Assembly: GCF_019112545.1 (NCBI RefSeq)
Contig: NW_025064880.1
Span: forward strand, 2,830,490-2,894,489
Direction: 5' to 3'
Length of the DNA: 64,000 bases
Source of the DNA: Guyanagaster necrorhizus
Taxonomy: Eukaryota; Basidiomycota; Agaricomycetes; Agaricales; Physalacriaceae
Position numbers and translations under genes: made by a program. Below are positions 55,101 to 64,000 of the stretch, piece by piece (position 1 is the first letter of the stretch; each line of letters opens with the position of its first letter). Under the pieces are notes generated by a model. The model ran no database searches and was not told the origin of the DNA. It worked only from the letters and a program-made list of their open reading frames with translations.

Positions 55101-56680
55101 CACTTTGAAGGAGGACCCACTATTCACAAAAATCATCACATACATTTTTCCACTCTGTGATGCTGTTTAAGACAGTCCCTATAAGTCTGTAGCCACTGGG
55201 TCAAGAGGATCAATATTGGGATCTATAGGTTTGTCAAATAGGTGACAAGCATGCTGTGCAAGAATGCAATATTCACACTTGCCCTGGAGAGAATCTGAGA
55301 TGATTTCAGAGCTATCCACAAGATTCTTTGACACTATTTTCTTGATCTTTTTAAAACTCACATAGATGAAACAATGATATCAGTGGCACAGAGAGGTAGG
55401 CAATGACCATGACAATATGGCCTGAGGAGTAAGCACTGCATCCAGGACATACATGCCATCTGAGCTCTGTCCTGCAAAGATTTCTTTACCAGACTTATCT
55501 TAGACAGTTGCATGGCTATTGGAAAATACAGTTGACAACCTGGCTTTATCTAGGGTGCTCACAGACATGAGGTTCACTGCCAGTGAAGATGAGTGTAATG
55601 CATTTTTGAAGGTTAGCTTAACATCTTTTTCATTGAGCCAGAATGTCTTTGTCATCATCCTCTGATCAAGGATCTCAAAAGTTTCCTTTCTCTCAATGGC
55701 AGATGAACCAGCATGAAATGTAACTGGTGTGTATTCAGTGAAGTCCTCATGATTGCAAAAGAAGTAGTTGCTGGCTTTAGAGTCTATGAACATCAGAGTT
55801 ACAGAAGGTGAGCATCTCTCAAACATAGTCATTATGAAAGCAGTTCCAGCAGGATCTGTTTCACAGATAAATTGGGCAATTCTGTCAAAGTCATTTGCAT
55901 GAAGAACAGTGTCAATGAGAGAAGAGCATATCATTGTCTACAGCATCATCCTTATCATCAATGTTCATAAGTGGCAGCATCTCTGGATCTGTCTCATTTC
56001 TCAGATCTGTATAGTCTGTGATAACTGTCTCATTATCTAAAGCAGAAATCTGGTCTGAGAAATTATTGCTAGACATGATCTCTGAGTCACTATCAGGTTT
56101 GTCCTATTGCCAAAATGACCTAGTACTATTCCATCCATATATTCTTTTTCTAGTGCTACTATTCTTGACAATAATGATATTGGCATCATGTTTGACCTTA
56201 ATGGTGGATGTATGTGCAGTGAGAATAAAGTGCCTTATGGTGTCAGCCAAATTATTCATACTGACCTGATTTGCATGGTGGGGTTGACTAAAGTTAGAGG
56301 GGAATTAGTCTTTCTTTCATCTACTAGGCTAATAGCAATTCTCTGTGGTGTGTTGAATCTTATCATAGGCCTTGCACTCAGGATTGTGGCATCTGCAGGA
56401 GGACATTATTAGGAATATGCTAATCAAGTGGCTTTGAGTGCATGTGCAGAGACTGGTGGAGTGTGTGGGCATCAATGAAACTATTGCCAATGTCATCCTT
56501 GAGTCAGGGTCTAAGGATTTGAACAGATAGAATGGAGTTCCATTGGAGAAGTGAAGAGGAGTATCCTTCAGAGCAGAATCTAATGGACAAGGTAGGGGGA
56601 GTTGAAGTGAGTACAAAGTGTAGATGGCTGTCCAAGTTGATATTTGAACTGAGTAGTTACAATGATAATACATGGCTTTA
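52200..56680 (-). pseudogene. Ty1/copia polyprotein remnant
   Basis: Minus-strand pieces in copia order (gag, PR, INT, RT). A gag zinc knuckle near 56332-56400 reads CHNPECKAYDKIQHTTENCY. Protease at 55500-55934 reads FIDSKASNYFFCNHEDFTEY (the usual DSGAS has become DSKAS), then LTFKNALHSSSLAVNLMSVS. The pre-integrase zinc segment at 55179-55361 reads GKCEYCILAQHACHLFDKPI. The post-integrase FLGY block at 53903-54151 reads KCLFLGYIESNYCVLDNLSH with HDIIFDE. RT at 53225-53485 reads VDFVLVYLNSKTKEDIYMKQ and PPEYVVKKQEDKICKLVHII. Stops and frameshifts are everywhere and CpG is nearly absent. A solo LTR of the Gypsy-2 group interrupts the integrase. Confidence 0.8.
54503..54954 (+). mobile_element. 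Solo LTR of the Gypsy-2/4 group
   Basis: 452 bp in the opposite orientation to Gypsy-2. It begins TGTTATGATTTTTCC and ends CATGTCAAACA. It contains the LTR landmark TTTGAGCTAAAGTTTAATC (reverse of AAACTTTAGCTCGAAGC) and two decayed CACGTG sites (CACATG, CACATG). The flanking GCTCA and GGTCA are an imperfect target duplication. It probably arose by recombination between two LTRs. Confidence 0.75.
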
Positions 56681-57059
56681 TATACTAATAGTAGCTAATT
56701 CCAAGTCAGATTCTATTGGGTTCTGGTGTCAATATTCACTACCAAGTTTGGGGTCTAGATGTTACAATATGAAATATAGATGTGAAATGATAATGGTGAA
56801 AATGAAATTAATAGGTAATAGGAAGTGGCTGGAGTCCAGTGGGTTTTGGTGATTGAATCCATGGTTGGTTGAGGTGATGTGGAGGCTGGCAGCATGCACA
56901 TAACAGTATCCTCCTATTAGCATTCTTGCCCTCAAGAGCACAGATCCTGATGGCCAGTGGGGCCACATGAAAGATTGTTGGTGGCTGTGGAAAATTTTGC
57001 AACTTGATCAGATACTACCACCATTGCCTAACTTTTTTCAACTATGTTGCCTCTCACTG

Positions 57060-58369
57060 CATATCATCATTCATGCACTCCTAAGCCTTTGGTGAGGGAA
57101 CCTACCCCTGATGGCCCTGAAGAGGCCAAGGAATTATTCCATCTGGAATGGCAAACCATGAGGAAAGAGTACATGGAGGCTATAGAAGTCCACTTGGAGT
57201 GAAAAAGAGAGCAGAAGAGAGAGGAGAAGGTCCAGGTGGACTATGTGGCCTGAGATTCATGGAGAAAGAAGCAGCAAGAGGGGTTGGAGAAGAAAAGAGA
57301 GAAGGTCTGGCAGGCAGCAGAAAGATAGGTGAAGGAGGCAGAGAAGGCATTGAGAGAGATAGCTTGAAGGGAAGCTGAGGAGAGAGAGGCTATAGAGGCC
57401 ACAGCAAGAGCTTCAGCCTCAGTGGTAGGGCAAGAGGGGATGGTTATAGAGGATGGGTTGCAAATGACCCCTGTGGAGGCTATTAATTTTTGGTTGTATC
57501 AAGTGCTCACAAAACAGTTTAATCCTGGTCTCAGTCTTCACTTCAAAAGGGTGACTTTCCATATGCCTCTGGTGTCCAATAATGAGCAGAACAAGAGGAC
57601 TGAGGAGAATGATGAGTCAGAAGAATCTGAAAGAACTCTGGAGAAGAGAAAGAGAGTGTGAGAGGAGAAGAGGAGGGCAGCAGTTCTGATGGAACAGGGC
57701 CAAAAACAGAAGTTCAAGTCTCAGAGTGTGGTGGGTGACAGTGAGGTGGAGATGGTGGTCAGTCCCAAGAAGAGGGCAAAGTTGGAGGTTACAGGGCTGG
57801 CAGAGGGTGAGAAGAAATTGAGCAGGGAAAGTAAGTGTCTTATTGTTTCTGGTTGGCTTGTCTTAGTTCTGTTTTCAGAGAGTTGTGTGTACTGCTATCA
57901 ACATGGTGCATTCTGTTATGCATGTCCAGTAACCAAAGACACCAGCTGTGGATGGACTCATGCTCACTGCAAGATCAAGAAAACCATCTGTTTGTTCAAC
58001 AAGGGTGTCACTGCAAGTGAGGTGATCAGCAGTGTGGAGGTCTCCATCAGTCTCCACCAACTTTCAAAGTTAATACACAAGTTGATGTGTCATATGGATG
58101 AGTTGGCAGATGAGGTGGCAGATGTCTGCAGTACCATAGTGGGTCTCCAGGATGATTACAGGTCAGACAATATGTCATCTCCTTTGGAGTTATTTTCAGA
58201 GTCTGAATTGAAGGCCTGGAAGACAGCTCATCTGCTTTTCAAGGATGAGAAGGTGGAAGATCTGCAGGAGGCAATGTTGAAGAGGCTGGATGAGGATATA
58301 GAGGAGTTGAAGAGGCAGAGGGAGAGTTCTGGTTTTGGTGCAGGCCCATTGGGTTCTGCTTTCTTATAA
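57060..58369 (+). pseudogene. Coiled-coil, Cys-rich gag-like ORF, decayed
   Basis: In one frame the plus strand reads PDGPEEAKELFHLEWQTMRK, then a highly charged Glu/Lys/Arg coiled coil broken by four or more TGA/TAG codons. It continues as VVGQEGMVIEDGLQMTPVEA (57422-57661), a TGA, and a 226-codon open stretch (57689-58369). That last part has a basic patch (SPKKRAKLE), a Cys-rich block CVYCYQHGAFCYACPVTKDT SCGW and a C-terminal coiled coil (VEDLQEAMLKRLDEDIEELK). A GTAAGT...TTCAG intron of 48 nt fits at about 57830-57877. Most stops are explained by CGA-to-TGA. The architecture resembles the repetitive coiled-coil/zinc proteins common in agaricomycete repeats, probably a transposon ORF1 or gag. 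No reverse transcriptase is attached to it. Confidence 0.5.
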
Positions 58370-58545
58370 CATTTTTGTATGAAATGTATATAGAAAAGGC
58401 ATCAGATGTTGGTAGTGGAGAAAAAAAAATATAACACAAGATTTTGACTTTGAAAGTGTAAAAAGGGTGATTGAAATGGTAGCAATTAGTGGTTAAAATT
58501 GAGATGGTAAGGTGGAGCACCAGTGATGTCCAGAGTAGTGTTGTA

Positions 58546-59979
58546 TTAGGAATGAGATGTTTGAATGACTTTGGATAGGGGTCCTGGTTTGCCTGAGTAT
58601 TGATGATGGAATTCTTTGATAAATTCATCAGCAGAGAACTCAGAGGCTGGTAACCAAGCAAATTCTTCATTAGTATCTTTGTAGTCTAGCCACTGGATCT
58701 TGTACAGCAGTAGGCAGTGGAACCAGCAGTCTAGCTTCAAGTCAAGGATTTGGGCTATTTTGAAATGTTCTTCTCTGTCAACTTTGACTGGAGTAGTAGT
58801 GGTTGGATTTAGTTAGGGATGGTGTTTTCTTCTATGGGTTCCAATTGTGACACATGGAAGACTGGGTGAATGGACTGGAGATCTGGCAGAAGCCTCAGCA
58901 TGAAAGAGTGGAAACTCAGTTGAACTATGATTTCAAAAGGACTGAGGTATTTTTTCAAGAATTTTCTGGTCAAGTGAGTGGTTTTGATATGTTTGGAACT
59001 GAGGTAGACCTTGTTGTCTACTGTGAATGGGGGTGCCAGAATCCAATGCTTGTCCACTTGAATCTTGTAGCAAGCCTGAGCCTTAGAGATTTTGTCTTTT
59101 AATACTTGATGGAGTTCATCAAGGTCAACTGCAAAGTCTCAGACCCAAGTGGAGGCAATGTCTCTTTCAGGGTGTATGGTGATGTTAGAGTGGTAACTCT
59201 TGTTGGCAAAGAATGGGGAAATTCCAGTGGACATGTTAGAGGTGTTGTTGTAGGTAAACTCAGCAATGGATAAGAGAGTGTCCCAGTTGTCCTGCTGGTA
59301 GGAGCAGTAGATGTGGATGTATTGTTTCAGAGTTTGGTTTGCCTATTTGGTTTGTCTATTGGCCTCCAGATGATAACCTGAAGTAAGGCGGAGTTTTATG
59401 TTAAGGGCAGTGGCTAGAGCATGAGTAAACTGGGAGACAGATTTAGAACCATGATCAGATGTGATGTGACTGGATACCCCATGTTTGGAGAAGACATGGA
59501 TAACAAAAAGTTGGATGAGCTCCACAGAGTTAATGGTGTCATGAGTGGGGATGAAGATGGCTTGCTTGCTAGCTCAGTCTATGACTACTAAAATGGCAGT
59601 AAATTTATTGAAGTCTGATAGTTGTTCAATAAAATCCATGGAAATAGAATCCCATGGTCATTTGGGGACTGGTAGAGGTTTGAGTAACCCATAGGGGCAG
59701 TGTCTAGGTGTCTTATTGTGCTCACAAATTGTGCAGGACTTAACATAGTGTTGAACATATTCATGCATCTTTGACCAGATATAGTTTCACTGGACTAGTT
59801 CCAATGTCTGGTTTTGATCAAAGTGACCTGCCAAGATATGGTCATGATTGTTCTGTAGTATACAGAGATGGAGATCATTGAAGTCTGGGATATAGATACA
59901 GCCTTCAAACTGAAGGATGTTGGATTTGTTGATGGACCACTGAGAGAGAGAGGATTCAGAAGTGGCCTCAGCCTGGCAG
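58546..59979 (-). pseudogene. Tf-type gypsy fragment (integrase core and chromodomain)
   Basis: Minus-strand blocks: integrase core at 59343-59525 (FSKHGVSSHITSDHGSKSVS, then LRLTSGYHLEANRQTK, with the catalytic Asp and the QT-type motif), integrase C-terminal domain at 58809-59057 (DNKVYLSSKHIKTTHLTRKF, then SIHPVFHVSQLEP), and a chromodomain at 58546-58740 (YKIQWLDYKDTNEEFAWLPA, then FIKEFHHQYSGKPGP). This is a different gypsy lineage from Gypsy-2. The element is cut at 59979, where Gypsy-4 starts, so its 5' part should lie beyond the window. Frames are broken. Confidence 0.7.
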
Positions 59980-60429
59980 TGTTAGGCTCAAGCATCACAT
60001 GAACTGATACATGTGATAAACAGATGTCCCTTTGCACTTTGAGGGATCAGCTGAGTTCACTGTTGTGTATCTATGTTGTTGTGTCACAAGGTTAAAGGAT
60101 AGACTCGAGGTAGAATGGTGGTTATAAACTTTAGCTTGAAGCTGGGTTGTACCAGTGAGAGTGAGCTCCTTTAAATACTGTATATGGGTTGCTAATTTTA
60201 CTATATACTTATTGTGTATTCCTCTGTCCTTTGTGCTCTTTGTGCTGGAGCATTGTTATGGTATATAAAAGGTTGATTGTGCATCATTGGGCAATGTTGA
60301 GTGACAATAGTGAGTTGGCTAGTTGTGCTAACTAAGTCTTGTCCCACAGTCTCAAGCACTCATCTTTGATGCTCTGACTAAGCATAAATAGGGGTTGATA
60401 AGGCAAAGAAAGGAGGAAAAATCATAACA
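59980..60429 (-). repeat. Gypsy-4 3' LTR
   Basis: Matches the Gypsy-2 LTR throughout, with CpG positions changed (AGCATCACATGAACTGATAC for AGCGTCACGTGAACAGATAC). Confidence 0.85.
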
Positions 60430-63400
60430 TTACCTCCTCCTTAAGACCATTGTCTTGATGGCTTAATTAAAGGATAGCTCATAGTCCCATATAGCATCAT
60501 TGGCATTCATATACTTCTTGTTGACCCACTGATTGGATTCTGGACTGTACCTCTTCCAGCTGACCAGATAGTCGACTGTAGTTGTCATTTCCCCCCCTTT
60601 AGCTTTGACTTTGTATAGTTTGTGGTGCAGAATTTGGTCAATTTCATAGTGTTTCTTGTCATCAATCAGTTCTGGAGGTGAGGGTGGAGGTTGTTTCTGG
60701 TTTGGGAATGTGAGGGCAATGTACAGTGTTAACAATGTTTCATTGAAGACATTATGGATTTTCCAAGTTGGTGGTAGGTGAAGTTGGTAAGAACTTGCAC
60801 TGATCTTCGAGAGTATTGGGAATGGGCCAGTGCATTTATTGGTCAACTTGCATTTAGGGTGAGGTAGGTGAAGGTTTGTGGTGTCTAACCAGACTTTGTC
60901 ATTGGTGTTGTAGACATGAGCTGCTTGATGATGTTTATTGTATTGAGTTTTCATCACTGTGGTGGCTTTTTCTAGGGTGGCTTTGGTTTCTGCATGGATT
61001 TTCACCATTGTAAAGGCAAAGTCCATCAATGCTGGAGTAGTGGTTCTGTGTCACTCAGTCTGAGCAACATGAGAGTGGCATCCATAGTTAACAAAGAATG
61101 GAGTTTTCTCAGTTGCTGAGTGTATACAATTGTTGTGTTGAAAAGTGGCTAGTGCAAGCCACTTAACCCAATCATCCTGTTGGTAATTAATAAAAAGTTG
61201 AAGGTATTTTTCAACTTCCTGATTTGCCTGCTCTGTCTGCCCATCAGTCTGGGGATGGTAGGTGGTTGAAGCATTCCATTTGATGAAAAGGAGTTGGTAT
61301 AGGTCATCCAAAAATTTGGAGATGAACTGGGGTCCCCAGTCTGAGATAATGACTTGTGGCATACTGTATTTGGCATAAACCTCATCTTGTAGGATTTTGG
61401 CCCACCCCTCAGAAGTCAACTTTGTTGAGCATGTGATCAGAATAATTGCCTTGGAGAATCAATTGATGATGATGAGTATGGCATCATAGCCATTGCAATC
61501 AGGTAATTCAGTGATCATGTTGACTGAGATGTGAGTCCATAGTGATGATGGGATTTTGTTCAGATGCAGCAGAGTGGCTCGCACCTGGGTTGATGACTTG
61601 CCACATTGGCAGACCTTGCATGCTTTGATGTATATGGTGACATCATTCCTCATTTTAGGCCACCAGTATTCCCATAGTATCAGTTCTTTTGTCTTGGTGA
61701 TGCCAGGATGCCCAGCAGTGGTGTGATCATAGCAAGTGGCGATGATCTCACCTTGTAGCTCTTGATCTTAGGGTATGTAGATGCGCCCATCATAACAAAT
61801 CAGGCCCTCTTCCTTTGTCATTCTCCATTCATGATTAAGGGAGGGAGCAACTTGTTGGTTCCACTTGTGGCTGTCCCATGTTGCACTTTTGATCCTTTCA
61901 TGGATCTCTTCTTCCATTGGCATTATCATGGCCCTGAAATGCTCAGGCCACAACAATGTTACTCCCTTATTGTCTGTGCTTCTCTGATCATGATCTGCCC
62001 TTTGACTCAGGAGATCAGCCTTTTTGTTGGTGGTGCCTGCCTTGTGATAGAGTGTGTATTGGTATTGACTAAGTTCAGTCACTCATTGGGCCTGCTGATG
62101 ATTCAGTTTCTATGGTTGTCAAAAATATTGTAGGTTCTGATAGTCGGTCCAGATTTCAAATACCTCCACTGCTCTGATCAGATAGTGTTGCCACTCTTCC
62201 AGGGCAAGTATGATGGCAAGGAGTTTCTTGTCATAAATTTCATAGTTTCATTCCATGATGGTGAGGGCTTTAGACAGGAATGCAATAGGTCACCACTTCT
62301 CATCCTGTTCTTGGGATAGTACAGCCCCAATAGCTCTCTCACTTGAATCAGCCTTGACTCTAAACCTTCCTTTCTGTGTGGGGATGGCAAGGACTACATC
62401 TTCAGCTAGCTGTCTTTTTAGATCATCAAACACTGCTTTTTGTGAGGGTTCTCACACTCATGGGGCATTACCAGTCAATTGAGTCATGGGTCAGACAACC
62501 TTGCTATAGTCTTGAATAAACCACTGATAGAAGTTGGTAAATCTGAGAAATGATTGTAATTCCTTTTTCTTGACTGGTTCTGGCCATTCAGTTATCCCAG
62601 TGACTTTAATAGGGTCCATTTGGATGCTTCCCTCCAAGATGATTACTCTGAGCTATTTGGTTTCTAACATCTTGAACTCACACTTCTCTGCTTTGAGGAA
62701 TAGTTTGTGCTTCCTCATCAGAGTTAGTACTTGTTGTACTAGTCTCTGGTGTTCTTCCTTCGATTTGGACATGATTAAGATGTCATTGAGATAAATAGTG
62801 ACCTTCTCTATGGTGATGAGGTCCTTGAATATGTTGTTCATCATCCACTGGAAGATTGTGGAGGGAATTGGTAAGTCCAAAGAACATGACTGTCAGTTTG
62901 AACAGTCCTCAGTTGGTCCTAAATGCCACCTTTCACTCGTCTCCCTCCTTTATGCAGACATTATTGTACCCCCATCAGATGTCAAGTTTAGTATAGTATT
63001 TTGCCTCCCTGAGTTTGTCCATTAACTCCAAGATTAATAGGAGGGGATACTGATTTTTGATTGTCATCTCATTGAGTTTTTGGTAGTCCTGGACCAGTTG
63101 CAGTTTGCTGTCCTTTTTTTTACAAAAAAGAATGGCGAGGCCATGGGGGATTTCAAGGGTCTAATGTGTCCACTAGACAGATTCTCATTCAAGAACTTGT
63201 CAAGTTCCTGCTGTTCATTGTTACCAAGCAGCTATGTTTTGCAGTTCAGGTTAGCATTTGCATTTGGAATCAGTTCGATTGCATGGTCCTAAGACTTTGG
63301 TTCTAGCAACTCATCAAAGCTCTCTTTCTCAAACAAGTCTCTGAAGTCACATGCCCATTCAGGTACCATCTCTTCAAAGATCTTCTCCTCCTTTTGCTCA

Positions 63401-64000
63401 TTGGCCTTGGCAGCCAGATTGTTGATGTGATGTATTATGCGAATGTGTAATTCCTGCTGGATGTCAATGGCCAGAATTGTCTCCCCATCTTCCATCTCTT
63501 CATCCCACTGGTCTTCCAGATCCTCATCAGGGAGCTCAAAAGGAATTTTCTGACACTGGCATCTTGTGAACATAATCTGCCTGGTCTTTCAGTTGATCAG
63601 CAGATTGTGATGTATCAGCCAGTCATGGCCAAAAAAGATTTCCTTGGTCCTGAGATCCATGACAGCCAGGTCAATTCATTCAGAGTGATCACCAATCATG
63701 AGCCTGAGTTCCACAAACTCAGTTATCAAACCAGCCTGGTTCTTGATTCTGTCAGCATTATAGACTGGTATAGAGGCCACTGTGGCTTGAGTTGGGAGTT
63801 TGTGCTTGTCAATGAAAGTATGATTGATGGAGCTTCTGGTGCACCCACTGTCAATCAATGCAGTTACCATGTAGGTGAAGTGAGATGTAAGGGTTTTGAT
63901 TTGCACTTTAATAATCAGGTCTTGCCCAGCTGTCTTGGCCCAGCAAATGGATTTTTGTGGTCCATGGAGTTTGTCGAGCCACTCCAGGGCTTGGCACCTC
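59980..64000 (-). mobile_element. Gypsy-4: decayed relative of Gypsy-2, runs off the window
   Basis: The 450-bp LTR (59980-60429, TGTTAGGC...ATAACA) and the polypurine complement TTACCTCCTCC are followed by pol on the minus strand. The chromodomain and integrase C-terminus are at 61029-60463 (TTVDYLVSWKRYSPESNQWV), and the integrase core at 61419-61051 (IISDWGPQF, YHPQTDGQTEQANQEVEKYL). RNase H lies at 62390-61768. RT is at 62880-62653 with YLND in place of YLDD. The acidic linker is at 63573-63289 and the protease DSG at 63906-63676 (VTALIDSGCTRSSINHTFID). Sequence and order track Gypsy-2, but there are many stops and CpG is depleted. It is inserted in the Tf-type fragment; the other LTR lies outside. 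Confidence 0.85.

Noticed and set aside
1..64000. CRISPR arrays, operons, ribosome binding sites, prokaryotic defence genes
   Set aside because: No spaced short repeats, and the gene structure is eukaryotic with introns throughout.

Overview
This window looks like chromosomal DNA of a basidiomycete fungus, most likely an agaricomycete. The reasons are very short (about 45-70 bp) GT-AG introns, a QDE2-type Argonaute, a Ser/Thr-rich single-pass membrane protein and a 7-TM protein of types common in mushroom genomes, a solitary F-box gene, and several families of Ty3/gypsy (chromovirus) and Ty1/copia elements. There are no bacterial features. All calls come from reading the sequence and the supplied translations; no database search was run.

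Left half (1-26.4 kb), mostly gene space. The centrepiece is an apparently intact Argonaute gene (18316-22439, about 26 exons, 902 codons by my splicing, catalytic DEDH retained). Three broken relatives lie around it: copies A (1-2233) and B (3355-4142) on the minus strand about 14-16 kb away, and copy D (22976-24247) just downstream on the plus strand. A and B share a duplicated upstream cassette with a TATA box and a GGATCGCCTTCCT element that the intact gene also carries. Between the clusters lie a CpG-poor insertion ending in a decayed initiator tRNA-Met (5.3-6.7 kb), a forkhead transcription factor (8008-9018), a Ser/Thr-rich membrane protein (about 12.0-13.4 kb) and a 7-TM protein (15806-17119). 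An F-box protein (25146-26429) closes the gene-containing part.

Right half (26.5-64 kb), a nested transposon graveyard. An old gypsy element (Gypsy-3, about 26.6-51.7 kb) is split by an unclassified element X. X is split by Gypsy-1 (29809-46592, two 517-bp LTRs, TTGTT target duplication). Gypsy-1 is in turn split by a young Gypsy-2 (34257-42481, CAGTT target duplication, intact pol). To the right are a decayed copia element carrying a solo gypsy LTR, a decayed coiled-coil/Cys-rich gag-like ORF, a Tf-type gypsy fragment, and Gypsy-4, a decayed relative of Gypsy-2 that runs off the end. A 735-bp assembly gap (41652-42386) hides the 5' end of Gypsy-2.

Two themes connect the parts. First, every old repeat is stripped of CpG and carries CpG-to-TpG/CpA changes, including nonsense changes, while Gypsy-2 is CpG-rich. 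This fits cytosine methylation followed by deamination, in a genome that also encodes small-RNA machinery here. Second, the 5' half of the Gypsy-1/Gypsy-2 gag region is open in two frames, and both frames show recognisable protein similarity between the two elements. This points to an overlapping, Arg/Gly-rich extra protein in this chromovirus lineage, and it is the best candidate here for something undescribed.
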